This document shows, piece after piece, positions 16,298-23,995 of a DNA stretch of 27,775 bases. The position numbers and the translations under genes are program-made. Below the pieces are notes generated by a model, which was not told where the DNA came from, did no database searches, and saw only the letters and a program-made list of their open reading frames with translations. This DNA is from Bordetella parapertussis (lineage in GTDB: Bacteria; Pseudomonadota; Gammaproteobacteria; Burkholderiales; Burkholderiaceae_B). Position 1 is the stretch's first letter; every line of letters begins with the position of its first letter. The DNA lies in NCBI GenBank assembly GCA_945862495.1, contig CAMAYM010000024.1, positions 1 through 27,775 of the forward strand, in the 5' to 3' direction.

Positions 16298-17673
16298 TAG
16301 CTTGCGCCACTCCCACCCGCAAAGTTCAAGAACCTTGTACTAGAGCCCTGGAAAGTCAGGCGTACGGTCCCAATCGGACCGTTACGCTGTTTGCCAATAA
16401 TGATCTCGGCGGTGCCCTTATCTGGTGAATCAGGGTTGTACACCTCGTCACGATAAATAAACAAGATCAAATCAGCATCTTGTTCGATGGCACCAGATTC
16501 GCGTAAATCACTCATCACAGGACGCTTGTTGGGACGTTGTTCGAGACTTCGGTTGAGCTGCGATAGTGCAATCACGGGGCATTCAAGCTCCTTGCCCAGC
16601 GCCTTGAGCGATCGACTGATCTCAGAAATCTCAGTTGCGCGGTTTTCACCTGCGGAGTTTGCACCCATCAATTGCAAGTAATCAATCACGATCAAACCGA
16701 GCTTGCCACATTGACGCGAAAGACGACGCGCACGCGCGCGCACCTCGACCGAACTTAAGGCAGGTGTCTCATCAATATACATTTGAGCATCTTGCATCCG
16801 TTGAACCGCATGGGTCACGCGAGGCCAATCATCTGCCAACAATTTTCCTGTTCGCATCCGGTGTTGATCCAACATTCCCACCGAGCCCAACATACGCATC
16901 GCGAGCTGCACCGCCCCCATTTCCATAGAAAACACAGCAACGGGTAATCCCTGTTCGATTGCGACGTGCTCAGCAATGTTCATCGCAAGCGAGGTCTTAC
17001 CCATGGAGGGTCGACCCGCCACAATCACCAAATCTCCGCCCTGCAAGCCTGAAGTCATGCGGTCGAGGTCGGTAAAGCCGGTCGGGACACCCGTCACATC
17101 GGTATCACCTTCGCGATGATAGAGTTCGTCGATGCGCTCTACCACCTCAGATAGCAGGGGTTGAATCTCTCTAAAGCCTGCGCTGGCTTTAGCACCCTCT
17201 TGGGCAATTTTAAAAACCTTAGACTCCGCCTCATCGAGCAACTGACGGGCTTCTTTGCCTTGAGGATTAAAGGCGGTCGCAGCGATCTCATCAGCCACCG
17301 TCACAAGCTTGCGCAACATCGAGCGCTCGCGCACGATTTCAGCATAGCGACGGATGTTGGCAGCCGAGGGGGTGTTGTGGGCAAGTGCATTCAGATAACC
17401 TAAACCACCGATCTCCTCGGACTTTCCCACACTGGCAATCGACTCATGAACCGTGACGACATCTGCCGGACGAGATAAATTAATCAGACGAGAAATATGA
17501 TGCCAAATCAGCTTGTGATCATAGCGATAAAAGTCCTCTTCGTTGACGACATCGGTGACCCGCTCCCACGCGCCATTATCGAGCAGTAGTCCGCCTAAAA
17601 CGGACTGCTCTGCCTCGACAGAATGTGGCGGGACACGAAGATACTCTAACTGTGGATCGGGCGGATTATTCAT
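16294..17673 (-). CDS. dnaB: replicative DNA helicase DnaB
   Basis: DnaB is the hexameric helicase that unwinds DNA at the replication fork. The 459-residue protein has the N-terminal DnaG/DnaC-interacting domain (PPHSVEAEQSVLGGLL at 15-30), Walker A GRPSMGKTS at 220-228, Walker B LIVIDYLQLM with D331, and the C-terminal arginine-finger region near GTVRLTF. No intein is present. It follows rplI in the rpsF cluster but is separated by a strong terminator, so it needs its own promoter or read-through. TATGAT lies at 17685-17680 only seven bases before the ATG, with no matching -35, so a promoter there is doubtful. Confidence 0.97.
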   Translation of the reverse strand: MNNPPDPQLEYLRVPPHSVEAEQSVLGGLLLDNGAWERVTDVVNEEDFYRYDHKLIWHHISRLINLSRPADVVTVHESIASVGKSEEIGGLGYLNALAHNTPSAANIRRYAEIVRERSMLRKLVTVADEIAATAFNPQGKEARQLLDEAESKVFKIAQEGAKASAGFREIQPLLSEVVERIDELYHREGDTDVTGVPTGFTDLDRMTSGLQGGDLVIVAGRPSMGKTSLAMNIAEHVAIEQGLPVAVFSMEMGAVQLAMRMLGSVGMLDQHRMRTGKLLADDWPRVTHAVQRMQDAQMYIDETPALSSVEVRARARRLSRQCGKLGLIVIDYLQLMGANSAGENRATEISEISRSLKALGKELECPVIALSQLNRSLEQRPNKRPVMSDLRESGAIEQDADLILFIYRDEVYNPDSPDKGTAEIIIGKQRNGPIGTVRLTFQGSSTRFLNFAGGSGASY

Positions 17674-17733
17674 AGGGACATCATAACCTCAAGGTATCAG
17701 TGTTGACTGCGTTCGCGAGGTCAGGATAAATAT

Positions 17734-17759
17734 AAAAAGCCGGCAAAAGCCGGCTTTTT
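17734..17759. terminator. rho-independent terminator after rplI
   Basis: AAAAAGCCGGC, a four-base loop, then GCCGGCTTTTT form a perfect 11-base-pair stem. It lies 22 bases past the rplI stop on the minus strand and ends in a T run; being symmetrical, it could also act on the plus strand. It splits rpsF-priB-rpsR-rplI from dnaB. Confidence 0.92.
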
Positions 17760-17781
17760 ATCAGGAGCGTATCGGTCTGAA

Positions 17782-18237
17782 TTAGACCAAATCACCCACT
17801 ACGACAACAGTGATACTACTCACCACGTCAGGGTGAAGTGCAACCTGAATAGCTGTTTCACCCACGGCCTTGAGCGGCCCCTCTGGCAAACGGATTTGCG
17901 ACTTTTCGATGCCAGCGAAACCTGCAGCAACCAAGCCCTGCGCGATGTCCATGTTGGTGACTGAACCAAACAGGCGTCCATCAACACCCGCTTTTTGTTT
18001 AATGCTCAAGGAGAAGCTCTCCAAACGCTCGCCCATTGCAAGGCAAGCAGCCAACTTCTCGGCTTGGGCTTTTTCAAGCTCAGCACGACGAAGTTCGAAG
18101 TCTTTCAGCGCTGCCTCCGTTGCACGACGTGCTTTTTTCTGAGGAATCAGGAAATTACGGGCATAGCCGTCACGCACACGGACAACTTCACCGAGGTTTC
18201 CAACATTAATAACTTTTTCGAGCAGAATGATTTGCAT
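17782..18237 (-). CDS. rplI: 50S ribosomal protein L9
   Basis: L9 is a two-domain protein of the large ribosomal subunit that binds 23S rRNA near the L1 stalk. The 151-residue product begins MQIILLEKVINVGNLGEVV and contains VRDGYARNFLIPQKKA, the N-domain signature, followed by the long connecting helix and the C-terminal domain. Length is normal (E. coli 149). GGGG lies about six bases before the ATG. It is the last gene before the terminator at 17734-17759. Confidence 0.97.
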   Translation of the reverse strand: MQIILLEKVINVGNLGEVVRVRDGYARNFLIPQKKARRATEAALKDFELRRAELEKAQAEKLAACLAMGERLESFSLSIKQKAGVDGRLFGSVTNMDIAQGLVAAGFAGIEKSQIRLPEGPLKAVGETAIQVALHPDVVSSITVVVVGDLV

Positions 18238-18251
18238 GGTGTGCCCCGGGA

Positions 18252-18524
18252 TCAGTTGTGATTATCAGTGAAGGGCAACAAAGCTAAGAAGCGCGCACGC
18301 TTAATCGCTGAGTCGAGCTGACGCTGATAAATTGCTTTTGTGCCTGTCAAACGCGCAGGAATAATCTTGCCGTTTTCCTGAATAAAATCACGCAATGTGT
18401 CGAGATCTTTGTAGTCGATTTGGTCGACATTAGTCGCACTAAAGCGACAGAACTTACGACGCTTGAAAAGCGGGTTCTGTTGCGTGAACTTCTTTTTTTC
18501 TTTACGTTTACCGAAGAAAGCCAT
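18252..18524 (-). CDS. rpsR: 30S ribosomal protein S18
   Basis: S18 binds the central domain of 16S rRNA together with S6. The 90-residue product has the basic N-terminus MAFFGKRKEKKKF, the core KDLDTLRDFIQENGKIIPARLTG and the C-terminal QRQLDSAIKRARFLALLPF, all characteristic. It lies between priB and rplI with gaps of 12 and 14 bases. In many bacteria the S6:S18 pair binds the leader of its own mRNA, which bears on the hairpin at 19296-19322. Confidence 0.97.
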   Translation of the reverse strand: MAFFGKRKEKKKFTQQNPLFKRRKFCRFSATNVDQIDYKDLDTLRDFIQENGKIIPARLTGTKAIYQRQLDSAIKRARFLALLPFTDNHN

Positions 18525-18536
18525 GATATGCCTTGT

Positions 18537-18887
18537 TCAAATTTGTTGAATACGCTGCGCGTGCAGCCTATATTTTTGAGAATCTTTACGTACCGGAGCC
18601 AGAAAACCCTGAAGCCGGACCTTGCAACCTAATCGCATCGTGGCAGCCATTTGCGCTAAATCCCCCATCGCTAACACCCCAATACCAAAAGAGATGCGAC
18701 GTGGTTGACTTGCTTCAGTGACCTCGGACTCGTGAATTAGTAAAAACTCAAGAACTGGAACGCCTGCTGGTGTGTACCGCAGAGGTGAAAGTTCAGAGAT
18801 CAAACCTTGCACGATGAACTGATTGACTTCTGTCCGACTCACATCACTCGAATCAACATCGATCCGATTGCCTTCAGGCTGATGCAC
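18537..18887 (-). CDS. priB: primosomal replication protein PriB (PriB/SSB-like)
   Basis: PriB is a small OB-fold protein that links PriA and DnaT during replication restart. The 116-residue product fits by position (between rpsF and rpsR) and by pattern: LRYTPAGVPVLEFLLIHES, then GFLAPVRKDSQKYRLHAQRI. Start is GTG 18887, with GGAG five bases upstream and 12 bases after the rpsF stop. That gives an N-terminal extension of about 20 residues before the OB fold compared with E. coli PriB (104 residues). An internal GTG near 18842 would remove most of it but lacks a ribosome site. Confidence 0.9.
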   Translation of the reverse strand: MHQPEGNRIDVDSSDVSRTEVNQFIVQGLISELSPLRYTPAGVPVLEFLLIHESEVTEASQPRRISFGIGVLAMGDLAQMAATMRLGCKVRLQGFLAPVRKDSQKYRLHAQRIQQI

Positions 18888-18899
18888 GACAACTCCGAT

Positions 18900-19274
18900 T
18901 TACTCGACGTCGTCGGAAATTATTTCTGCAGAAGCTTTGCGGGCCTCTTCGCGCTCGACTTGTTTCATCATGATGGAAGGCTCTGTTTCAGCAGCTTTCA
19001 TCTTGATGACAAGGTGACGCAGTACAGCGTCGTTGTAGCGGAAAGAATGCTCTAGCTCGTCGAGGGTCGCTTGACCACATTCAATGTTGAAACACAAATA
19101 GTGTGCTTTCACGAGTTTTTGAATAGGGTAAGCCAACTGGCGGCGGCCCCAATCTTCGGTGCGGTGAACTTTTCCACCCTGGGTTGTCACCAGCGCTTGG
19201 TAGCGTTCAACCATGGCGGGCACTTGCTCGCTCTGATCGGGGTGAACAATAAAAGCAACTTCGTAATGGCGCAT
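18900..19274 (-). CDS. rpsF: 30S ribosomal protein S6
   Basis: S6 forms a heterodimer with S18 on the small subunit. The 124-residue product starts MRHYEVAFIVHPDQSEQVPAM and contains the conserved EDWGRRQLAYPIQK and HYLCFNIEC strands. The ATG at 19274 has AGGAG about eight bases upstream and is where relatives begin; an upstream frame extension to 19313 has no support. The acidic tail past residue 105 is normal for the family. It heads rpsF-priB-rpsR-rplI, has a good promoter at 19397-19425 and a leader of roughly 115 bases. Confidence 0.96.
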   Translation of the reverse strand: MRHYEVAFIVHPDQSEQVPAMVERYQALVTTQGGKVHRTEDWGRRQLAYPIQKLVKAHYLCFNIECGQATLDELEHSFRYNDAVLRHLVIKMKAAETEPSIMMKQVEREEARKASAEIISDDVE

Positions 19275-19295
19275 GCAATGCACTCCTAAGGATAT

Positions 19296-19322
19296 CCGAA
19301 CTGAGCAAAACACTCAGACCGG
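19296..19322 (-). promoter_or_regulatory. leader hairpin before rpsF, possible S6:S18 site
   Basis: On the minus strand, CCGGTCTGAG pairs with CTCAGTTCGG around a seven-base loop, with one T-T mismatch and one G-T pair. It ends eight bases before the AGGAG ribosome site of rpsF. Its place and CCG-containing stem recall the known S6:S18 autoregulatory RNA, but I did not match the full published consensus, so the function is inferred. Confidence 0.4.
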
Positions 19323-19396
19323 GGGCAGCCCGTCGAACCTGAATCGAACTCTCTACAGCTGAGTCAAAACAAGTCAATCGAGCAAGAAAGTCCAAT

Positions 19397-19425
19397 ATTA
19401 TCGCGCATTTAGCGCTTTTTTGCAA
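19397..19425 (-). promoter_or_regulatory. sigma-70 promoter for the rpsF operon
   Basis: On the minus strand, TTGCAA (19425-19420) and GATAAT (19402-19397) are separated by exactly 17 bases. The -10 matches five of six consensus bases and the -35 four. The spacer holds GCGC-TAAAT-GCGC, a short inverted repeat. Transcription would begin near 19390. Confidence 0.6.
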
Positions 19426-19447
19426 GCGGGAATGACGAAACCAGCGC

Positions 19448-21307
19448 TCATGTCGCGTAGAAACGCAGCCGGACGGACTGCTCAATCCCCGCAGCATCCA
19501 ATCCTATACCCGATAGCAAGGTATTTTGGTCACCATGATCGATAAAACGGTCTGGTAAGCCCAGATACAAAATAGGCACTACCCGTCCGTGCGCAGCGAG
19601 CGTCTCGGACACCGCGCCCCCTGCACCACCCATGATGGATCCTTCTTCGATTGTCACCAGACCCAGTGGATGTTCTGCCGCCATTTCCAACACGAGCTGC
19701 GTATCAATGGGCTTCACAAACCTCATATCCACCACGGTCAAGTCTAACGCCTCAGCAGCCTTCATCGCTGCTGGCAATAGCGTGCCAAATACAAGCATTG
19801 CCAGGCCTGCACCGCGTCTTCGGACAATGCCTCTCCCAACCGGAACCGTATCAAGATCGGGTTGTACCATTACACCTGCACCAGCGCCTCGGGGGTAACG
19901 TACGGAAGCCGGCCCAGGGTACTGATAACAGGTTGACAACAATAAACGCGTTTCGTTTTCATCCGAAGGGGTTGCCACCACCATGTTAGGAATGCAACGC
20001 AAGAAGGCGATGTCATAGTTGCCCGCATGGGTCGCACCATCCGCACCGACGAGTCCCGCACGATCCAGCGCAAAGGTCACATCCAAATTTTGTAACGCCA
20101 CATCGTGAATGAGCTGGTCATAACCACGCTGTAAAAAAGTTGAATAAATGGCTAATACGGGCTTTTGACCCTCGCAGGCCATACCGGCCGCAAACGTCAC
20201 GGCATGTTGCTCCGCAATGCCCACATCAAAATAGCGGGTCGGAAAACGGCGCTCAAACTCGACCATGCCGCTGCCTTCTCGCATCGCAGGTGTCACACCG
20301 TTGAGGCGGGGGTCATGTTCGGCCATATCGCAGAGCCACTGACCAAACACCTGCGTAAACGTGACTTTTGGTACAACCGTTGATTTTTGAATGCCCACCG
20401 CTAAGTCGAACTTGCCAGGACCGTGATAGAGCACAGGGTCAGCCTCTGCCAACTTGTAACCCTGCCCTTTTTTCGTCACCACGTGCAAAAACTGCGGCCC
20501 CTTGAGCGCGCGCATATTTTGCAAGGTCGGCACTAAGGCATCCAGGTCATGACCATCGATCGGGCCCACATAGTTAAACCCCATTTCCTCAAAGAGCGTT
20601 GCGGGCATGACCATGCCCTTGGCGTGCTCTTCTAGGCGACGGGCAAGCTCAAGCACGGGCGGCACATGTTGCAAGACTGAGCGCCCCACATTTTTCGCGG
20701 CCGCATAAAACTGTCCTGACAAAAGCCTCGCAAGGTAACGATTGAAGGCACCCACAGGCGGTGAGATCGACATATCGTTGTCGTTCAGAATCACCAACAA
20801 ATTAATCCCGGGTGTCACCCCCGCATTATTCATCGCCTCGAAGGCCATGCCCGCAGACATTGCGCCATCCCCGATTACGGCAATATGTTGGCGGGAAATA
20901 CCCGCATTACGAGAGGCCACGGCCATCCCGAGTGCCGCCGAAATGGACGTGGACGAATGGGCTGTGCCAAAAGCGTCGAACTCAGACTCAGATCGCTTGG
21001 GAAAACCAGAGATCCCGCCAAACTGGCGCAGTGTACGCATTTCAGCCTTGCGGCCGGTCAAGATCTTGTGCGGATAGGACTGATGACCTACATCCCAAAT
21101 GATACGGTCATGTGGTGTGTCATAGACATGATGAAGCGCGACCGTTAATTCGACGGTACCCAAGTTGGAAGAAAGATGCCCGCCCGTCTTGGAGACAGAA
21201 TCCAAAATGAAGCCGCGTAGTTGATCGGCAAGCTTTTTAAGCTCACGTCGATCCAGCGCTTTGAGGTCTGAGGGCTGTGCAATTCGATCAAGCAAATCTG
21301 TAGACAT
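19448..21307 (-). CDS. dxs: 1-deoxy-D-xylulose-5-phosphate synthase
   Basis: Dxs joins pyruvate and glyceraldehyde 3-phosphate, the first step of the MEP isoprenoid pathway and a source of precursor for thiamine and pyridoxal. The 619-residue protein (E. coli 620) has TGGHLSSNLG at 41-50, the thiamine-diphosphate motif GDGAMSAGMAFEAMNN from 146, and DVGIAEQHAVTFAAGMA and DRAGLVGADGATHAG in the second half. I start it at ATG 21307 (MSTDLLDRI); a TTG at 21319 overlapping the ispA stop would add four residues. It is the third gene of xseB-ispA-dxs. Confidence 0.96.
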   Translation of the reverse strand: MSTDLLDRIAQPSDLKALDRRELKKLADQLRGFILDSVSKTGGHLSSNLGTVELTVALHHVYDTPHDRIIWDVGHQSYPHKILTGRKAEMRTLRQFGGISGFPKRSESEFDAFGTAHSSTSISAALGMAVASRNAGISRQHIAVIGDGAMSAGMAFEAMNNAGVTPGINLLVILNDNDMSISPPVGAFNRYLARLLSGQFYAAAKNVGRSVLQHVPPVLELARRLEEHAKGMVMPATLFEEMGFNYVGPIDGHDLDALVPTLQNMRALKGPQFLHVVTKKGQGYKLAEADPVLYHGPGKFDLAVGIQKSTVVPKVTFTQVFGQWLCDMAEHDPRLNGVTPAMREGSGMVEFERRFPTRYFDVGIAEQHAVTFAAGMACEGQKPVLAIYSTFLQRGYDQLIHDVALQNLDVTFALDRAGLVGADGATHAGNYDIAFLRCIPNMVVATPSDENETRLLLSTCYQYPGPASVRYPRGAGAGVMVQPDLDTVPVGRGIVRRRGAGLAMLVFGTLLPAAMKAAEALDLTVVDMRFVKPIDTQLVLEMAAEHPLGLVTIEEGSIMGGAGGAVSETLAAHGRVVPILYLGLPDRFIDHGDQNTLLSGIGLDAAGIEQSVRLRFYAT

Positions 21308-21315
21308 ATTTTTCG

Positions 21316-22242
21316 TCAATGGTCACGCAATACAATAAAGTCCGCCAATCCGACTAAGTATCGACCGGATTGGCCCAAGGGCGCGATCGCGTTGATCGCC
21401 TCCCGATGTAATTCTTTTGCCAAGGCCTGGGCCGGCGCCAAACCCAATACCGTCACGTAGGTCGGCTTGTTAGCCGCCGCATCTTTTCCGGCAGTTTTAC
21501 CGAGCGTGGAAGTGTCAGCGGTCACATCCAGAACATCATCCACAACCTGGAACGCTAAGCCCATCGCATTGGCATAATTGACAAGCGCCTGTTGCTCAAG
21601 TGCATTGGCACCGCCGGCCAAACCACCCAACATGACGCTCACAGTCAATAAGGCACCCGTTTTGAGGCGATGCATATGCTGCAACTCCTCCTGTGACAGA
21701 TTATGGCCAACGCTCGCCAAATCAATCGCCTGCCCCCCCGCCATGCCGAGGCTGCCCGAGGCCTGCGCAAGCGCTTGGGTGGCCTGAACGATTCGGTCAG
21801 GTGCAATGGGCATTTGAGCCAAAAAATCAAAAGCCAACGGCTGCAAGGCATCACCAGCAAGCAACGCAGTGGGCTCATCATATTGAATATGAACGGTTGG
21901 CTGACCACGGCGCAACACATCATCATCCATACAGGGCAGATCATCGTGTACGAGCGAATACGCATGCACCAACTCAACCGCGACAGCCGCACAGTCGAGC
22001 GCGCGTGCGAACGCGTGCTCTAGACCGGCTTGCTCAGCAGTACTGTCTGCACTCTGTTTCGTGCAACTCATGCCTGCCGCGTACACCAAGGCAGCACGCA
22101 CACGCTTGCCTCCGCCCAGCACGGCGTAACGCATCGCTTGGTGCAAACGCGTAGGCACCACATCTGGTCGCGGCATCTCCCTGTCCAACACGTGTTGGAT
22201 ATGGATGGCCCGCTCACTTAACCAATCAGAAAAGAGAAACAC
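21316..22242 (-). CDS. ispA: farnesyl diphosphate synthase (polyprenyl synthetase)
   Basis: IspA condenses isopentenyl and dimethylallyl diphosphates to farnesyl diphosphate. The 308-residue protein has the first Asp-rich motif LVHDDLPCMDDD (D100 to D106, the DDxxxxD form of bacterial farnesyl synthases) and the second FQVVDDVLD (D235, D236, D239), plus GGGKRVRAAL near 43. The start is GTG 22242; GGAG at the end of xseB lies about ten bases upstream, and the gap to xseB is seven bases. Its product is the substrate of HpnD at 4525-5403 as well as of quinone and undecaprenyl synthesis. Chain length is inferred from motif type and operon. Confidence 0.94.
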   Translation of the reverse strand: MFLFSDWLSERAIHIQHVLDREMPRPDVVPTRLHQAMRYAVLGGGKRVRAALVYAAGMSCTKQSADSTAEQAGLEHAFARALDCAAVAVELVHAYSLVHDDLPCMDDDVLRRGQPTVHIQYDEPTALLAGDALQPLAFDFLAQMPIAPDRIVQATQALAQASGSLGMAGGQAIDLASVGHNLSQEELQHMHRLKTGALLTVSVMLGGLAGGANALEQQALVNYANAMGLAFQVVDDVLDVTADTSTLGKTAGKDAAANKPTYVTVLGLAPAQALAKELHREAINAIAPLGQSGRYLVGLADFIVLRDH

Positions 22243-22249
22243 GTATCAC

Positions 22250-22528
22250 TCACTCCGACTGACGGTCCGAGGATTCAAAGGGACGCAACAAACCCGCCTC
22301 CAACACACTAATCTGTTGTTCAGCATGCGCTAAACGCTCTTGACACACACGGGTCAAGGCAACACCTCTGCGATACGCCTCGAGGGACTCTTCTAACGGC
22401 AGGACGCCAGATTCCATTTGCGCGACAAGTTCTTCGAGTTGCGCAAGCGCCGTTTCAAAATCCTGAGGCAAATCAGCCAGCAGCTCTGCGTCGACCCCTG
22501 CACCTTTAGCTTTCGTGGGTTTGTTCAA
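22250..22528 (-). CDS. xseB: exodeoxyribonuclease VII small subunit
   Basis: XseB is the small helical subunit of exonuclease VII, which degrades single-stranded DNA. The core is recognisable: FETALAQLEELVAQMESGVLPLEESL, then YRRGVALTRVCQERLAHAEQ. I place the start at TTG 22528, which follows GGAG by six bases and gives MNKPTKAKG and 92 residues; no in-frame ATG lies nearby, and a start further upstream at 22579 would add 17 residues with no ribosome site. It heads xseB-ispA-dxs, a known conserved operon in proteobacteria. The large subunit gene xseA is not in the window. Confidence 0.9.
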   Translation of the reverse strand: MNKPTKAKGAGVDAELLADLPQDFETALAQLEELVAQMESGVLPLEESLEAYRRGVALTRVCQERLAHAEQQISVLEAGLLRPFESSDRQSE

Positions 22529-22714
22529 ACAACACTCCAATAAACACGGACTAACAAACAATATCAAACGCGCGGACAAAACCAGCGAATACGCTCATAA
22601 AATCCGATGAATGCCGCCTTAGGGCAGACACACTCTATTAATTAGCAATTGTACGAGATCAGAGGCGGCTAAGTACCCGATCGCTTGGGTTACAATCAGA
22701 TCTTAGTGATGGTG

Positions 22715-22733
22715 ATCGGACAATCCGATTTTT
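22715..22733 (+). terminator. terminator-like hairpin in leader of the Rieske gene
   Basis: ATCGGA, loop CAA, TCCGAT then a T run (to 22733) looks like a small intrinsic terminator on the plus strand. No plus-strand gene lies just upstream, so it could act on the leader of the Rieske gene as an attenuator, or stop antisense transcription. The stem is only six pairs, so strength is doubtful. Confidence 0.45.
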
Positions 22734-22763
22734 CTTCGCGCCAGCGCGGCACATATCGCATTG

Positions 22764-22777
22764 GCATGCTTCCATGC
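22764..22777 (+). promoter_or_regulatory. hairpin touching the ribosome site of the Rieske gene
   Basis: GCATG, loop CTTC, CATGC form a perfect five-pair stem that ends exactly where the GGAGGG ribosome site (22778-22783) begins. It may influence translation of the ATG at 22788. Upstream, 22529-22714 also holds a weak ACCC/GGGT stem at 22675-22690 and a TACAAT at 22691 without a convincing -35; I see no small gene there. Confidence 0.3.
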
Positions 22778-22787
22778 GGAGGGAATC

Positions 22788-23981
22788 ATGACCGACATTA
22801 GTCGGATGGTGCACTTAGCCCCAGCTCGTACTCAGCTGCACGTCAACGCCTATTCTGACGAAGCACTTTTTGCACGCGAGCAAGCTAATATTTTTAAACA
22901 GTCCTCCACGTATGTCGGGCACCACAAAGGCGTGCCCAAGCTTGGAGACTGGCGCAGTCTCTCCCATGAAAACAATGGGCGCGTACTCGTGCGCGGCGAA
23001 AACGGTGTTGAACTCTTATCTAACGTTTGTCGCCATCGCCAGGCGCTCATGCTAGGTGGACGAACCGGAAATGTTACCGGCCACGTCAATACCCATGGCA
23101 ATCTTGTGGGTACTGGCGGCAATATCGTGTGCCCCCTACACCGGTGGACGTATGACAAACAGGGTCAACTGCTGGGAGCGCCTCAGTTTGATAACAAACC
23201 CTGCCTCAACCTCGTACGGTTTCCCCTTAAGGAATGCCACGGTTTGATGTTTGAAGGTCCTCGCGATCCTCTGGCAGACATCGGCAAACTCTTCAAACGT
23301 CCTGAATTTAATTTTTCAGACTATGTGCTCGACCATGTTGAGGTGCATCAGTGCAACTACAACTGGAAAACCTTTATTGAGGTTTACCTTGAGGACTACC
23401 ACGTCGCGCCTTTTCATCCCGGCTTAGGTCATTTCGTCACATGTGACGATTTATCTTGGGAGTTCGCAGAGCACTACAGCATGCAAAGGGTTGGCGTGCA
23501 CCAAGCGCTTTCCCAACCGGGTTCGCCTGCCTACAAAACCTGGCACGAAAAACTGATGCAGTTCCGTCAGGGGCAGACACCGGATTTTGGTGCGGTCTGG
23601 GTCACCTACTTCCCCGGACATATGATCGAGCTCTACCCACACGTATTAGTGTTGTCGACACTTTATCCAAAGTCCCCTCAAGAAACCGTCAATATCGTTG
23701 AGTTCTATTACCCCGAAGAAATTGCCCTGTTTGAACGCGAATTTGTCGAAGCGCAACGCGAGGCATACATGGAAACGGCGATCGAAGATGACGAGATTGC
23801 AGAACGCATGGATGCAGGACGACTGGCTCTGCTCAAGCGTGGTGTGTCTGAAACGGGTCCTTATCAATCCCCAATGGAAGACGGGATGCAACACTTTCAC
23901 GAGTGGTATCGCGCGGCGATGGGTGAGGGACTCAATGACCATCCCGCCAATACGCCCTCCGGGAACTCTTTCAATCCCTGA
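22788..23981 (+). CDS. Rieske-type ring-hydroxylating oxygenase, alpha subunit, substrate unknown
   Basis: The 397-residue protein is the oxygenase part of a Rieske non-haem iron system. The [2Fe-2S] ligands are C81, H83 (CRH) and C115, H118 (CPLH). The mononuclear iron site is EDYHVAPFH (D203, H205, H210), with an acidic third ligand likely in EDDEIAER (D334 or D335). The gap between the two Rieske loops is 31 residues, about twice the usual 16-17, because of a Gly/Asn-rich insertion. Start is ATG 22788 after a strong GGAGGG; a TTG at 22761 is less likely. It stands divergent to xseB-ispA-dxs, an arrangement I recall from other Burkholderiales. No reductase or ferredoxin is beside it. Substrate cannot be told from sequence. 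Confidence 0.88.
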   Translation: MTDISRMVHLAPARTQLHVNAYSDEALFAREQANIFKQSSTYVGHHKGVPKLGDWRSLSHENNGRVLVRGENGVELLSNVCRHRQALMLGGRTGNVTGHVNTHGNLVGTGGNIVCPLHRWTYDKQGQLLGAPQFDNKPCLNLVRFPLKECHGLMFEGPRDPLADIGKLFKRPEFNFSDYVLDHVEVHQCNYNWKTFIEVYLEDYHVAPFHPGLGHFVTCDDLSWEFAEHYSMQRVGVHQALSQPGSPAYKTWHEKLMQFRQGQTPDFGAVWVTYFPGHMIELYPHVLVLSTLYPKSPQETVNIVEFYYPEEIALFEREFVEAQREAYMETAIEDDEIAERMDAGRLALLKRGVSETGPYQSPMEDGMQHFHEWYRAAMGEGLNDHPANTPSGNSFNP

Positions 23982-23995
23982 TTGTCACAGCTAAA

